From: Mesorhizobium loti
GTDB lineage: Bacteria > Pseudomonadota > Alphaproteobacteria > Rhizobiales > Rhizobiaceae
Direction of reading: 5' to 3'
Assembly: GCA_014189435.1 (NCBI GenBank)
Contig: CP050293.1
Location: forward strand, 6,701,001-6,765,000
DNA: 64,000 bases
A model generated the notes under the pieces. The model did no database searches. It worked only from the letters and a program-made list of their open reading frames with translations, and was not told where the DNA came from. The position numbers were made by a program, and so were the translations under genes. Below are positions 52,374-62,718 of this stretch, piece after piece. Positions within the stretch are counted from its first letter, which is position 1. Each line of letters starts with the position of its first letter.

Positions 52374-52615
52374 CAAAACAGCCGGTGCTTGGCCAATGGC
52401 AGCCCGTTGCGCCTGACATATTCATTGGAGCTTTGAATAGCTTCCTTATTTTCTTCTTGCCAACGACGCGTTTTTTCCGCCGCAATCGCTTTTGCGATAC
52501 CCGCTTCGGCGGCGCGGGAGATGTTGATGCCCAACGCCTTGGCGTCTCTGATCAGCTGAGAATCAATGGACGTGTTAACAGATTGTCGCTGAGGTTTTGG
52601 CGTCGACTGAAGCAT
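52373..52615 (-). CDS. ccdA: CcdA-type antitoxin
   Basis: The 80-residue protein has an N-terminal ribbon-helix-helix (SVNTSIDSQLIRDAKALGIN, ISRAAEAGI) that binds the operator and a C-terminal toxin-binding tail with WQEENKEAIQSSNEYVRRNG. The arrangement is the usual antitoxin-first operon. A perfect palindrome lies just upstream at 52628. Confidence 0.92.
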   Translation of the reverse strand: MLQSTPKPQRQSVNTSIDSQLIRDAKALGINISRAAEAGIAKAIAAEKTRRWQEENKEAIQSSNEYVRRNGLPLAKHRLF

Positions 52616-52627
52616 GGGGATCGCGTC

Positions 52628-52658
52628 CTTTTATGCGCATAATGTAGGCGCATAAAAG
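52628..52658 (-). promoter_or_regulatory. ccdAB operator-promoter palindrome
   Basis: CTTTTATGCGC and GCGCATAAAAG are perfect 11-base arms around ATAATGTAG. The minus-strand TACATTAT within the centre looks like a -10 element, so CcdA binding would block the promoter. Confidence 0.7.
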
Positions 52659-52672
52659 CCCGCACGCAATCC

Positions 52673-54484
52673 TCACCCCTCCATCTCTTCCCGCAACATC
52701 TCCAGCTCCAGCCACTCTTCCTCGAGCGCCGCCAGCGTCGCGCGCTCCTTGTCGAGGGCGGCGATGGTCTTCTGGAAGGAGGCCGGGTCGCGCTCGTAAT
52801 AGGCCGGATCGGCGATGTTGTTCTCAAGCCTTGAGATCGACGCCATCACCGCCTCGATCTTCTTGGGCAGGGATTCCAGCGCGAATTTCTGCTTGAATGA
52901 CAGCTTCTTCGCCGGCCCCTTTGGCGCCGCCGGCTCGCTCTTGCCCGCATCGCCGTTTTCGGCCTTCGCGCGCGCCTTGCGGTCGTCCAGCCGGGTGCCG
53001 CCGCGCTGCGCCAGCATGTCGGAGTAACCGCCGGCATATTCGATCCAGCGGCCGTCACCATCCGGCGCGATCAGGCTGGTCACGGTGCGGTCGAGGAAAT
53101 CGCGGTCATGGCTGACCAGGATGACGGTTCCGGCAAAACCGGCGACCAGTTCCTGAAGCAGTTCCAGCGTCTCCATGTCGAGGTCGTTGGTCGGCTCATC
53201 GAGCACCAGAAGGTTTGCCGGCCGGGCCAGCACGCGCGCCAGCAACAGCCGCGCCCGCTCGCCGCCGGACAGCTCGCGCACCGGGGTGCGTGCCTGCTCC
53301 GGCTTGAACAGGAAATCCTTCATGTAGGAGACGACGTGGCGCTGCTCGCCATTGATGACGAGGTTCTCGCCGCGCCCGTCAGTGAGATACTGCGCCAGCG
53401 TCTCCTGCGGGTCGACCGCCTCGCGCTTCTGGTCGAGTGTGGCGATCTCCAGATTGGTGCCAAGCCGTATCGAGCCGGCGTCGGGCTTCATCTCACCGGT
53501 CAGCATCTTCAAGAGAGTCGTCTTGCCGGCGCCGTTCGGCCCGACCAGGCCAACGCGGTCGCCGCGCTGGATGCGGGTCGAGAACCCCTTGACCACGGTG
53601 AGATCGCCAAAGCTCTTCTCGATGTTCTTCGCCTCGATCACCAGCTTACCGGATTCGGCGGCGTCGCTGGCCACCATGGTGGCTGATCCTTCGGCGCCGC
53701 GATGGCCACGGAAACGCTGGCGCATGGTCTGCAATTCGCCAAGCCGGCGCATATTGCGCTTGCGCCGCGCCGTCACACCGTAGCGCAGCCAGTGCTCCTC
53801 ACGCACGATCTGGCGGCCGAGCTTGTGCTGTTCGCGCTCCTCTTCCTCCAGCACGAGGTCGCGCCATTCCTCGAAATGGCCAAAGCCCTTGTCCAGCCTG
53901 CGGGTCTGGCCGCGATCGAGCCAGACGGTGGCGCGCGACACGCGCTCGAGAAAGCGGCGGTCGTGCGAGATGACGATCAGTGCCGAGGAAGTGCGGATAA
54001 GCTCTTCTTCCAGCCATTCGATCACCGACAGATCGAGATGATTGGTCGGCTCATCAAGCAGCAGGATGTCCGGTTCCGGCGCCATGACGCGGGCAAGGGC
54101 GGCACGCCGCGCCTCGCCGCCGGACAGGTCGTTCGGCCGCTCCTCGCCCGACAGGCCGAGATGCTCCATCAGATAGCTGGCGCGGTACGGATCGTCGGCG
54201 GGCCCGAGCCCCGCCTCGACATAGGCGCGGACCGTCGCAAAGCCCTCCATATCGGGCATCTGCGGCAAATAGCGGACGGTTGCCGAAGGCTGGCGGAACA
54301 CCTCGCCGTCCTGCGGCTCGATCAGGCCGGCGGCGATCTTCAGCAGCGTCGACTTGCCGGATCCATTCCGGCCGACCAGTGCGATCTTGTCGCCGGCCGA
54401 AGCCGTCAAGGCGGCGCCATCGAGCAGCGGCGTGCCGCCGAAGGTCAGCTTTATCCCGTCGAGGTTGAGAAGGGGCGGGGCCAT
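52673..54484 (-). CDS. ABC-F family ATPase (Uup-like)
   Basis: The 603-residue protein has two ATPase domains without membrane helices: Walker A GRNGSGKST and GPNGAGKT, signatures LSGGEARR and LSGGERAR, and Walker B ILLLDEPTNHLD and LVLDEPTNDLD. Between them lies a charged linker, and the C-terminus is a coiled coil (EAVMASISRLENNIADP), as in Uup. ABC-F proteins act on ribosomes; Uup may also touch DNA repair. It starts just after the thiN stop, so both are in one operon. Confidence 0.92.
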   Translation of the reverse strand: MAPPLLNLDGIKLTFGGTPLLDGAALTASAGDKIALVGRNGSGKSTLLKIAAGLIEPQDGEVFRQPSATVRYLPQMPDMEGFATVRAYVEAGLGPADDPYRASYLMEHLGLSGEERPNDLSGGEARRAALARVMAPEPDILLLDEPTNHLDLSVIEWLEEELIRTSSALIVISHDRRFLERVSRATVWLDRGQTRRLDKGFGHFEEWRDLVLEEEEREQHKLGRQIVREEHWLRYGVTARRKRNMRRLGELQTMRQRFRGHRGAEGSATMVASDAAESGKLVIEAKNIEKSFGDLTVVKGFSTRIQRGDRVGLVGPNGAGKTTLLKMLTGEMKPDAGSIRLGTNLEIATLDQKREAVDPQETLAQYLTDGRGENLVINGEQRHVVSYMKDFLFKPEQARTPVRELSGGERARLLLARVLARPANLLVLDEPTNDLDMETLELLQELVAGFAGTVILVSHDRDFLDRTVTSLIAPDGDGRWIEYAGGYSDMLAQRGGTRLDDRKARAKAENGDAGKSEPAAPKGPAKKLSFKQKFALESLPKKIEAVMASISRLENNIADPAYYERDPASFQKTIAALDKERATLAALEEEWLELEMLREEMEG

Positions 54485-54485
54485 G

Positions 54486-55130
54486 TCAGCTTTCAGGTAA
54501 GGGATAGGGATGAGCGAGCAGCATCGCGCGGCCATGGTCCAGCGCGATTTCGAGGTGGCCCTTGACCTCGTTGGAGACGGTCAGCGACGAACCGAACGCC
54601 ACCTTGACGTGGTTCAGCGGCCATTTGGCGCCGGTGACGGTCAGGCCGGCAAGCTCGGAAAAGCCGAGCACCGAAAACAGCGTGCCGTCGGGATAGTCGA
54701 AGCCAGCCGTTCCGTGCAGCAGGGGAACGCCTTCCTGGGCGCCGCTGGTCAAAAGCACATCAGTCCCGGCCTCGGCCAGCCGCAGGGCAAGCGCCAGATG
54801 CAGGAAAGCGTGGTCGGCGCGCTTGCCGCCGAAGGCGCCGGCGAGCACCAGTCTGGTCGCGCCGCGCTCGAGTGCGGCGGCGATGGCCAGTTCGCCATCG
54901 GTCTGGTCCTTTTCCGCCGGGAAGGTCCGGCGCGGCACGGCAGCGAGATCGTCAGGCAGGTTGGCCGGCACCGAATCGAAATCACCCACCCACAGCTCCG
55001 GCACGAGACCCAGCAACCGCGCATGGCCGATGCCGGCGTCGGCGGCGATGACGCGGGAGCCTTCGACCTGGCGGTCGAGCCGTGGCGTGCGGATGAGATC
55101 GCCGCCAAGCAGGATGGTGAATGTGCTCAT
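54486..55130 (-). CDS. thiN: Thiamine pyrophosphokinase
   Basis: The 214-residue enzyme turns thiamine into TPP with ATP. Motifs are [25 protein letters not shown] region, KDQTDGELA and [12 protein letters not shown], with a C-terminal substrate domain containing [13 protein letters not shown]. The ATG at 55130 starts [10 protein letters not shown]. It is divergent from the TPP riboswitch and thiBPQ, so uptake and activation of thiamine are encoded side by side. Confidence 0.94.
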   Translation of the reverse strand: MSTFTILLGGDLIRTPRLDRQVEGSRVIAADAGIGHARLLGLVPELWVGDFDSVPANLPDDLAAVPRRTFPAEKDQTDGELAIAAALERGATRLVLAGAFGGKRADHAFLHLALALRLAEAGTDVLLTSGAQEGVPLLHGTAGFDYPDGTLFSVLGFSELAGLTVTGAKWPLNHVKVAFGSSLTVSNEVKGHLEIALDHGRAMLLAHPYPLPES

Positions 55131-55210
55131 ATCGTGTGGCCCTTACCAGCCCGGCACGGGAAACGGAAGGCGGCAAACTCCCACTTGCGCGGCTGATCGG
55201 CCCGGCCTAT

Positions 55211-55332
55211 GTGTCGAAACGCTCTAACGGGGTGCCGGACGCGATCTTCGCGGACCGGCTGAGAGGCAATCTCGCCAACCCGCTGAACCTGATCCGGTTT
55301 GTACCGGCGGAGGGATTAGACGTTTCGGACAG
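55211..55332 (+). promoter_or_regulatory. TPP riboswitch (THI element)
   Basis: The conserved THI core is complete: GGGGTGCC, GGCTGAGAGG, ACCCGCTGAACCTGATCC and GTACCGGCGGAGGGA. The closing stem pairs GTCGAAACG-CTCTAA with TTAGACGTTTCGGAC. It lies 45 bp before thiB, and binding of TPP should shut down the operon. Confidence 0.95.
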
Positions 55333-55375
55333 TCCGACGCCTCAATTCCTTTCAATTCGAACGAAGGAGGCGCCG

Positions 55376-56374
55376 ATGCGCACGCTTTTATATTCTCTTG
55401 TCTCAGCAATGACCTTGGTGCTGTCCGGACCGGCCTTGGCCAAGGATAAGCTCACCGTCTACACCTATGAGAGTTTCACCGCCGACTGGGGTCCGGGTCC
55501 CGTGGTGAAGAAGGAATTCGAGGCCGAATGCGGCTGCGATGTCGAGTTCGTTTCGGTCGCCGATGGCGTCGCGCTGCTCAACCGCGTCAAGCTGGAAGGC
55601 GCATCGACCAAGGCCGACATCGTGCTTGGCCTCGACACCAATCTCACTGCCGATGCCAAGGCGTCAGGCCTGTTCGCGCCGCATGGCGCGCTGACCGATG
55701 TCGATGTGCCGGGCGGCTGGAGCGACGACACTTTTGTCCCCTTTGACTACGGTTATTTCGCTGTCGTTTACGACACCGAGAAGCTGAAGACGCCGCCGAA
55801 GAGCCTGAAGGACCTGGTCGAAGGCAGTGCCGACGACAAGATCGTCATCCAGGATCCGCGCACCTCGACGCCGGGTCTCGGCCTGCTTCTGTGGGTCAAG
55901 TCGGTCTATGGCGACAAGGCGCCGGAAGCCTGGGCCAAGCTCAAGGCGAAGGTGCTGACCGTGACGCCGGGCTGGAGCGAGGCCTATGGCCTGTTCACCA
56001 AGGGCGAGGCGCCGATGGTGCTGTCCTACACGACGTCACCGGCCTACCACATGGTCGCCGAAAAAACCGAGCGCTACCAGGCGGCCTCCTTCGAGGAGGG
56101 CGAATATCTGCAGATCGAGGTGGCGGGCATCACCACGACGGGGGCTAAGAACCCGCTGGCGGCAAAGTTCATGGCCTTCATGACCGGACCGAAATTCCAG
56201 GATGCCATCCCCGAGACCAATTGGATGTTCCCGGCAGGCAAGACCGACAAGCCGCTCAACCCGGCCTTCGACAAACTGGTCAAGCCGACCAAGACCTTGC
56301 TGTTCAGCCCCGAGGAGGTCGCCGCCAACCGCAAAGCCTGGGTCGATGAATGGCTGGCGGTGATGAGCAAGTGA
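55376..56374 (+). CDS. thiB: Thiamine ABC transporter, substrate-binding protein
   Basis: The 332-residue periplasmic protein has a signal peptide ([18 protein letters not shown]) and the ThiB pattern: [41 protein letters not shown] and [11 protein letters not shown]. It binds thiamine, its mono- or diphosphate. The ATG at 55376 follows AAGGAGG. The riboswitch lies upstream and a palindromic repeat separates it from thiP. Confidence 0.95.
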   Translation: MRTLLYSLVSAMTLVLSGPALAKDKLTVYTYESFTADWGPGPVVKKEFEAECGCDVEFVSVADGVALLNRVKLEGASTKADIVLGLDTNLTADAKASGLFAPHGALTDVDVPGGWSDDTFVPFDYGYFAVVYDTEKLKTPPKSLKDLVEGSADDKIVIQDPRTSTPGLGLLLWVKSVYGDKAPEAWAKLKAKVLTVTPGWSEAYGLFTKGEAPMVLSYTTSPAYHMVAEKTERYQAASFEEGEYLQIEVAGITTTGAKNPLAAKFMAFMTGPKFQDAIPETNWMFPAGKTDKPLNPAFDKLVKPTKTLLFSPEEVAANRKAWVDEWLAVMSK

Positions 56375-56384
56375 GCGCGCGCTT

Positions 56385-56530
56385 CACCCTCCCCCTTGTG
56401 GGGAGGGTCGATCCGCGAAGCGGAGCGGGGTGGGGGCTGCGACGCTGAGCACTGCCTCACCCCCCACCCCGGCTCGCGGATACCGCTTCGCGGCATCCGC
56501 GCCCCGACCCTCCCCACAAGGGGGAGGGTG
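56385..56530. repeat. 146-bp palindromic element between thiB and thiP
   Basis: The ends are perfect 26-base inverted repeats starting CACCCTCCCCCTTGTGGGGA and returning at 56505-56530. Each arm also folds on itself (CTCCCC/GGGGAG). Inner sequence repeats GATCCGCGAAGCGGAGC and its relatives in inverted order. It ends eight bases before the thiP start region, inside an operon. Confidence 0.85.
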
Positions 56531-56538
56531 GAAGGCGT

Positions 56539-58149
56539 GTGTCTGACCCCCGCGTCAGCGCCGGCATTGTCGCCCTCGCTGCAATCGCGCTGCTGATCGG
56601 CGGCGCGTTTGCTGGCCTGCTTTTCGAGGGCGCCCATGATTTCTCGAGCGCCTGGACAGCCTTCGATCCCTATCTGCTTCGCGTCGTGCGCTTCACGCTC
56701 TGGCAGGCAGCGCTGTCGACCCTGCTTTCCGTCGGCCCGGCGTTGTTCGTGGCGCGCGCGCTGTCGCGGCATCCACGCTTCTTTGGCCGTGCCTTCATCT
56801 TGCAGCTCTTCGCCGTACCGTTGGCTCTGCCGGCCATCGTCGCGGCCCTCGGCATCCTGGCGCTTTATGGCCGTGCCGGCTATTTCGCAGGCATGCTCGC
56901 CATGATCGGCGGTGGAAGCTGGCCGGGGATCTATGGCCTGTCCGGCATTCTCGTCGCCCATGTCTTCTTCAACCTGCCGTTGGCGACGCGGCTGTTCCTC
57001 GAGGCGCTGCAAACGATTCCAGCCGACCAATGGCGGCTGGCGAGCCAGCTTGGCATGTCGGCGCGGCCGGCGTTCCGGCTGATCGAATGGCCGACGCTGC
57101 GTGCGGCGTTGCCGGGTGTCGCCGGGCTGGTCTTCATGCTCTGCATCACATCCTTCACGATCGTGCTGATACTGGGCGGCGGGCCGGCCGCGACGACGCT
57201 GGAGGTCGGCATCTACCAGGCGCTGCGCTTCGATTTCGATCCCGCGCGCGCGGTGACGCTGACGCTGCTGCAGATCGCCTTGACCTTCATCGTGGTGCTG
57301 GCACTGACGCGGCTAGGCGCCAATGTGGTCGGCGACACCAATTTGCCGGTCGCGCAACGCCGCTATCTCTCAGTCAACGGGGCCGAGACCTGGCTGAATG
57401 CCATGCTCATCGTCTTGGCGCTGCTGTTCGTCGTTGGGCCGATGGCGGCGACAGTTATGGCCGGGTTGGGTGCCGATCTCGGCCGGCTGGCCGGGGAGGC
57501 CACTGTCCGGCAGGCGACGCTGACCAGCGTGGTGCTCGCCTTCCTGTCGGCGCTGCTTTCGGTGACGCTGTCGCTGGCGCTGACCATGGCACGGCGGGCC
57601 CTGGCGCTGAACCGCCGGGCTGGCCGCAAGACACTGCTCGAACATGCCACCGACACAGGCGCCGGCTTTGTCCTGGTCGTGCCGCCGATCGTCGTTGGCG
57701 CCGGCTGGTTCCTGTTGCTGCGCCATGTCGGCGATGTCTTCGCCATCGCCCCGGTCATGGTCGTCACCGTCAATGCGGTGATGGCGATGCCGTTCGCCCT
57801 GCGCGCCGTCCGTCCCGCCTATGATGCGGCGAGCGAGCGTCATGAAAGGCTCTGTGCTCAGCTCGGTATTGCGGGCTGGAACCGGCTGATGCTGGTCGAC
57901 TGGCCGTCGCTGCGACGGCCGCTCGCCACGGCTTTCGCTTTCGCCATGGCGCTGTCGCTCGGCGATCTCGGCGTCATTGCCTTGTTCGGCAGTGATTCGG
58001 TGCAGACATTGCCCTACCTTCTCCTGGCGCGGATGGGCAGCTATCGCACCGAGGACGCCGCCGGCCTGGCATTGCTGCTCGGCCTCGTCTGCCTCGCTTT
58101 GATCGTGGCGGCGCACTGGCTGGGAAGGGAGAAGGTCGGGGATGCGTGA
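56539..58149 (+). CDS. thiP: Thiamine ABC transporter, permease
   Basis: The 536-residue inner-membrane protein has about twelve helices in two permease halves, each with the EAA-type loop ([18 protein letters not shown] near 158 and [20 protein letters not shown] near 435). That fused layout is typical of ThiP. It starts at a GTG (56539) with GAAGG before it. It overlaps thiQ by eight bases. Confidence 0.94.
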   Translation: MSDPRVSAGIVALAAIALLIGGAFAGLLFEGAHDFSSAWTAFDPYLLRVVRFTLWQAALSTLLSVGPALFVARALSRHPRFFGRAFILQLFAVPLALPAIVAALGILALYGRAGYFAGMLAMIGGGSWPGIYGLSGILVAHVFFNLPLATRLFLEALQTIPADQWRLASQLGMSARPAFRLIEWPTLRAALPGVAGLVFMLCITSFTIVLILGGGPAATTLEVGIYQALRFDFDPARAVTLTLLQIALTFIVVLALTRLGANVVGDTNLPVAQRRYLSVNGAETWLNAMLIVLALLFVVGPMAATVMAGLGADLGRLAGEATVRQATLTSVVLAFLSALLSVTLSLALTMARRALALNRRAGRKTLLEHATDTGAGFVLVVPPIVVGAGWFLLLRHVGDVFAIAPVMVVTVNAVMAMPFALRAVRPAYDAASERHERLCAQLGIAGWNRLMLVDWPSLRRPLATAFAFAMALSLGDLGVIALFGSDSVQTLPYLLLARMGSYRTEDAAGLALLLGLVCLALIVAAHWLGREKVGDA

Positions 58150-58942
58150 CGGGGCGGCCAGCAGGCTTGAAAAGGGCGCTCCGGTGCGGCTCGACAAGGT
58201 GTCGTTCAGTTATGGTAGTCATGGCAGCTATGGCGAGGCGCCGCTTGTCTTCGACGTCGAGTTCGCCACGGCCAAGATCACCGCCATCATGGGGCCGAGC
58301 GGGTCGGGCAAGTCGACGCTGCTCAATCTGGTCGCCGGCTTCGAGACCCCGCAGTCGGGCCGCGTGCTGATCGGCGGGGTCGATGTCAGCGCCGAGCCGG
58401 CCTCGGTGCGACCTGTGTCCATGGTGTTCCAGGAGAACAATCTCTTCGCGCATCTTTCCGTCGAGCAGAATGTCGGGCTCGGTCGCTCGCCATCCCTAGG
58501 GCTAACCGAGGCGGACCGCACCGCGATCGCAGAGGCGCTTGCGCGCACCGGCCTCGCCGGCAAGGAGAAACGCCTGCCGCGCGAACTCTCCGGCGGCGAA
58601 CGCCAGCGCGTCGCACTGGCCCGGGTGCTGGTGCGCGACCGGCCGGTGCTGCTGCTTGACGAACCCTTCGCCTCGCTTGGGCCCGCTTTGCGCGACGACA
58701 TGCTGGATCTGGTCGCCGCCGTTCATGCCGAGCGGCGCATGACGGTGCTGTTCGTCACGCATCAGCCGGAAGACGCCCGTCGCATCGGCGAGCATATCGT
58801 GTTTCTCGACAATGGGTTGGTTGCCGCAACCGGCAAGGCGGACGATTTCTTCAACGGGGCTGGTCCGGAAGCGTTCCGGCGCTATATCGGCGCGGGTGCC
58901 GGGGATGCCGTATCACGAGATGTTGCCCGGAAGCGGACATAA
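58142..58942 (+). CDS. thiQ: Thiamine ABC transporter, ATPase
   Basis: The 266-residue ATPase has Walker [11 protein letters not shown]-loop [13 protein letters not shown], signature [13 protein letters not shown] and Walker [14 protein letters not shown]. It powers ThiP. The ATG at 58142 lies inside thiP, so translation is coupled. The C-terminus is about 30 residues longer than in E. coli. Confidence 0.94.
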   Translation: MRDGAASRLEKGAPVRLDKVSFSYGSHGSYGEAPLVFDVEFATAKITAIMGPSGSGKSTLLNLVAGFETPQSGRVLIGGVDVSAEPASVRPVSMVFQENNLFAHLSVEQNVGLGRSPSLGLTEADRTAIAEALARTGLAGKEKRLPRELSGGERQRVALARVLVRDRPVLLLDEPFASLGPALRDDMLDLVAAVHAERRMTVLFVTHQPEDARRIGEHIVFLDNGLVAATGKADDFFNGAGPEAFRRYIGAGAGDAVSRDVARKRT

Positions 58943-59043
58943 TTTACGGCCAAACCGGTTCCAGGCGATGTGGCGCTTGCTTGCCATGACTGGAGGAGTG
59001 TGGCTAGGTCCGCCCTACTGGTCCGGCACAGGACGTGATTTGC

Positions 59044-59092
59044 CTGCAGTATCCGCCGCTCGCCTCTGAGGGACGGGCAACGGATACTGCAG
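59044..59092. repeat. Hairpin upstream of the M48 protease
   Basis: CTGCAGTATCCG and CGGATACTGCAG are perfect 12-base arms around a 25-base loop in the 263-bp gap between thiQ and the M48 gene. It could be an operator, an mRNA structure or a transcript end. Confidence 0.6.
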
Positions 59093-59205
59093 CAGTTTGA
59101 GATATATAGCGCATGACACATTCCGAAGATCGCCCCCGATTTTCGTGATCATGCGCCGGGACCCGAAAGGAAGCCGTTCTGGCGATCGGCGCTAATACAC
59201 TGGGA

Positions 59206-60675
59206 ATGAAGCCGCTGGCGCGCTTTCTTGCGCTGGCCGGCTTTGCCGTGGCGCTGGCAAGCTGCCAGATGTTCACGCCGCCCGAGGTTCAGGAATCCGG
59301 CTTCCAGCCATCCGACAGGCCGATCACGGTCGACAATGTGGGCGCCAACAACAAGCTCGCCGAACTGGCCAAGGCGCAGCACCCGCGCATCCTGGCGACC
59401 TATGGCGGCGAATATTCCGATCCCAAGCTGGAGCGCATGGTTGCCAAGGTGGTCGGCAATCTGACGGTGGTCTCGGCCAATCCGACGCAGACCTATCGCA
59501 TCACCATCCTGAATTCGCCCAACGTCAACGCCTTCGCGCTGCCGGGCGGCTATCTCTACATCACGCGCGGCCTGTTGGCGCTGGCCAATGATTCGGCCGA
59601 GCTTGCCGCGGTCATCGCGCATGAGATGGGCCACGTCACCGCCAATCACGGCCTGCAGCGCCAGCAGCTTGAGGCCGAGGAAGGCCTGGCGACCAAGGTG
59701 GTTTCCGACGTGCTCGGCGACAGCCCGACCGCCAAGGCGGCGCTGATCCGCGGCAAGCTGAGGCTGGCGCAATTTTCGCGCAATCAGGAACTGGAAGCCG
59801 ACGCCATCGGCATCAAGTCGATCGGCGAAGCCGGCTACGATCCTTTCGCCGCCGGCCGCTTCCTGCAGTCGATGTCGGCCTACACCGATTTCCGCTCGAT
59901 CAGCGGCGCCACCGATGCCAGCCTCGACTTCCTGGCCACGCACCCCAACACGCCGCAGCGCATCGATCTGGCGCAGCGCCATGCCCGTCAGTTCGGCGCG
60001 CCAGGCTTCGGCACGCGAGACCGCGATTCCTTCCTCGCCGGCATAGACGGCCTGCTCTATGGCGACACGCCCGAGGAAGGCTATGTACGCGGCGAAACCT
60101 TCCTGCATCCGGGCCTCGGCGTGTCCTTCTCGGTGCCGCAGGGCTTCATCATCGACAATTCGGCCGCCGCGGTGACCGCAACCGGGCCCGGCGATATGGC
60201 GATCCGCTTCGACGGCGTCTCGATCGACAAGAACCGCGCACTGACCGACTATATCCGCAGCGGCTGGGTGGCTGGTCTCGACGACAGCACCGTCAAGCAG
60301 GAAACCATCAACGGCAATGAGGCGGCGACGGCGCATGCCGGCGCCGAAGGTTGGCAGTTCGACATCGCCGTGATCCGTGCCGGCGGCCAGGTCTACCGGC
60401 TGCTGACCGCTGCCCCTTCGGCCAGCACCTCGCTGGACACCGTGGCGCGTTCGGTCAGCGGCTCGTTCCGGATCCTCAGCGCTGCCGAAAAGGCGGCTTT
60501 GAAGCCGCTGCATATCCGCGTCGTCACCGTTCAGCCGGGGCAGACGATGGGTTCGCTTTCGGCGCAGATGGTCGGCGTCGACCGTAAGCTCGATTTGTTC
60601 CGCGTGCTCAACGCGCTGTCGCCGGGCGCCGCGGTTTCGGCCGGAGACAAGGTCAAGATCGTCACCGACAAGTAA
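59206..60675 (+). CDS. M48-family metalloprotease lipoprotein (BepA/LoiP-like)
   Basis: The 489-residue protein has a lipoprotein signal (lipobox LASC, Cys20), the zinc motif HEMGH at 139-143, and the third ligand in NQELEADAIG near 195-199. After the protease domain comes a region of about 250 residues ending with LHIRVVTVQPGQTMGSL, which looks like a LysM-type or related fold. It probably works on outer-membrane proteins in the periplasm. It is convergent with rpoH. Confidence 0.92.
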   Translation: MKPLARFLALAGFAVALASCQMFTPPEVQESGFQPSDRPITVDNVGANNKLAELAKAQHPRILATYGGEYSDPKLERMVAKVVGNLTVVSANPTQTYRITILNSPNVNAFALPGGYLYITRGLLALANDSAELAAVIAHEMGHVTANHGLQRQQLEAEEGLATKVVSDVLGDSPTAKAALIRGKLRLAQFSRNQELEADAIGIKSIGEAGYDPFAAGRFLQSMSAYTDFRSISGATDASLDFLATHPNTPQRIDLAQRHARQFGAPGFGTRDRDSFLAGIDGLLYGDTPEEGYVRGETFLHPGLGVSFSVPQGFIIDNSAAAVTATGPGDMAIRFDGVSIDKNRALTDYIRSGWVAGLDDSTVKQETINGNEAATAHAGAEGWQFDIAVIRAGGQVYRLLTAAPSASTSLDTVARSVSGSFRILSAAEKAALKPLHIRVVTVQPGQTMGSLSAQMVGVDRKLDLFRVLNALSPGAAVSAGDKVKIVTDK

Positions 60676-60710
60676 GCTACAAATTCACGCTACTGGACGT
60701 CTGACGCAGA

Positions 60711-61574
60711 TCAGGCGGCGGTCGCCATGAACTCCGGGTTCCGCTTCACCAACGCCACCTTCAGCTTTTCCATGGCGCGCGCCTCGATCTGGCGGACGCG
60801 CTCCTTGGAAATGCCGAGCGTCTCGCCGAGCGCTTCGAGTGTCGCGCCCTCGTCGTTCAGCCGGCGTTCCTCGATGATCCTCAACTCACGTGCGTTGAGC
60901 GCGCGAAGCGCCTCCCTCAGCCAGAGCGAGCGGCGCGCGACATCGATCTTGTCACCGACGATCTCGTCGGGCAGCGGATCGTCCGAGACCAGGAAATCCA
61001 TGCGCTCGGTCGAACCCGCATCGTCGGCAATCGGCATGTTGAGCGAGGAGTCGGGTGCCGACAGCCGCGAATCCATCATCGCCACATCGGCTTCGGAGAC
61101 ACCGAGTGCCTCCGACACTTCGCGATAGAGCGTTGCGTTGGACAGCGGCTCAGCACCATTCGCCAGCCGCGCGCGTAGGCGTCGCAGGTTGAAGAACAGC
61201 GCCTTCTGCGCCGAGCTGGTGCCGCCGCGCACGATCGACCAGTTGCGCAGGATGTAGTCCTGCATCGAGGCGCGGATCCACCACGTCGCATAGGTCGAGA
61301 ACCGCACCTCGCGCTCCGGCTCGAAGCGGGCCGCGGCCTCGAGCAGGCCGACATGACCCTCCTGGATCAGATCGCCGAGCGGCAAGCCGTAATGGCGGAA
61401 TTTGGAGGCCATGGAAATGACTAGCCGCATATGGGCGACGGTGATGCTGTGCAGCGCGTTCTGGTCGTTGTCCTCTTTCCAGAGCAATGCCAGCCGATGC
61501 TCCTCGTCACGTTCGAGGTAGGGAGCCCTCATTGCCGCCCGGACCATGATCCGTCCTGCCGTGTCTTCCATCAT
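60711..61574 (-). CDS. rpoH: Heat-shock sigma factor RpoH (sigma-32, RpoH2-like)
   Basis: The 287-residue sigma factor has region 2 with LIQEGHVGLLEAAARFEPEREVRFSTYATWWIRASMQDYILRNW motifs (for example FSTYATWWI), the RpoH box QKALFFNLRRLR, and region 4 with LEALGETLGISKERVRQIEARAM. Rhizobia usually have two or more RpoH; this one resembles RpoH2, by judgement. The first of two Met codons (61574) has AGGAG six bases upstream. It is convergent with the M48 protease. Confidence 0.9.
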   Translation of the reverse strand: MMEDTAGRIMVRAAMRAPYLERDEEHRLALLWKEDNDQNALHSITVAHMRLVISMASKFRHYGLPLGDLIQEGHVGLLEAAARFEPEREVRFSTYATWWIRASMQDYILRNWSIVRGGTSSAQKALFFNLRRLRARLANGAEPLSNATLYREVSEALGVSEADVAMMDSRLSAPDSSLNMPIADDAGSTERMDFLVSDDPLPDEIVGDKIDVARRSLWLREALRALNARELRIIEERRLNDEGATLEALGETLGISKERVRQIEARAMEKLKVALVKRNPEFMATAA

Positions 61575-61903
61575 GAGGCGCTCCTGGCATCAGGCGATGC
61601 GGATGACGTTGCAAACTTGGCTGGCGCCCGGGTTGAAATGGCGGCGTCGTGCCCTAGAACAGCCAGAACGTACGGTGCGCGGGAATGGTTCCCTGGTTGT
61701 TGCCAGGCGGATCGCTATGCTTGAACGATGTCTGCACGGGTCGGTAACGACTTCGAGTGCCGCCAAAAACCACCATCTCGAGAATCTGATTTCGGAAACA
61801 AGCTATTTTTGAAATCCTGTTCCTTATTTTTTCCGCTTGCATCTGCCATTTTCCAGCCTTCACAACATGCCGGATTTCAGGCCAAGGACGGGATCACAGA
61901 AAA
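61575..61903. other. 329-bp divergent region between rpoH and an amino acid transporter
   Basis: No gene is visible. It should contain the rpoH promoter (minus) and that of the transporter (plus). The half near 61740-61850 is AT-rich, and GATTTC/GAAATC around 61788-61815 plus CCTGG/CCAGG around 61691-61706 are small inverted repeats. Confidence 0.4.
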
Positions 61904-62677
61904 ATGAAATGGCTCAGCTCGCTCATCATCGCCGGAACGCTGCAGGCTCTGGCTGTCACCGCAGGCCATGCCGGCGCCAATCTCGACCAGATCAAGCAGG
62001 CCGAGGCCATCAAGGTCGGCACGGAAGGCACCTATGCGCCATTCACCTATCATGACACGTCCGGCGCACTGGTCGGCTTCGACGTCGAAATCGCCAAGGC
62101 GATCGCCGACAAGCTCGGCGTCAAGGCCGAGTTCCTCGAAGGCAAGTGGGACGGGCTGATCGCCGGCCTCGATGCCAATCGCTATGACGCCGTCATCAAC
62201 GAAGTCGGCATCACCGACGCCCGCAAGGCCAAGTACGACTTCTCCGATCCCTACATCGCCTCCAAGGCGGTGCTGATCGTGCGCGGCGACAACACCGACA
62301 TCAAGAGCTTCGCCGATCTCAAGGGCAAGAAGTCGGCGCAGTCGCTGACCTCGAATTTCGGCAAGCTGGCCGAGACGAACGGCGCCGAGCTGGTCGGCAC
62401 CGATGGCTTCGACCAGTCGATCCAGCTGCTTCTGACAGGCCGTGCCGACGCCACCATCAATGACAGCCTGTCATTCCTCGACTTCAAGAAGCACAAGCCC
62501 GACGCCAATGTGAAGATCGCCGCGCAAGAAGAAAACGCCGACTATTCCGGCGTCATCGTGCGCAAGGGCGATCCGGAACTGGTTGCGGCGATCAACAAGG
62601 CGCTGGCCGACATCAAGGCCGACGGCACCTATCAGAAGATCGCCGACACCTATTTCGGCCAGGACGTTTCGAAGTAA
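61904..62677 (+). CDS. Polar amino acid (cystine-like) ABC transporter, binding protein
   Basis: The 257-residue periplasmic protein has a signal peptide ending near GHAGA and the SBP_bac_3 pattern: IKVGTEGTYAPFTYHD, LVGFDVEIAKAIADKLG, YDAVINEVGITDARKAKYDFSDPY. This is closest to cystine binders such as FliY/TcyJ. The start at 61904 (MKWLSSLI) has only weak ribosome signals. A hairpin and then the permease follow, as in many such operons. Confidence 0.92.
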   Translation: MKWLSSLIIAGTLQALAVTAGHAGANLDQIKQAEAIKVGTEGTYAPFTYHDTSGALVGFDVEIAKAIADKLGVKAEFLEGKWDGLIAGLDANRYDAVINEVGITDARKAKYDFSDPYIASKAVLIVRGDNTDIKSFADLKGKKSAQSLTSNFGKLAETNGAELVGTDGFDQSIQLLLTGRADATINDSLSFLDFKKHKPDANVKIAAQEENADYSGVIVRKGDPELVAAINKALADIKADGTYQKIADTYFGQDVSK

Positions 62678-62718
62678 TCTTGCGAGGTGGGGCCGGTCTC
62701 CGGCCCATGAGAGATATC

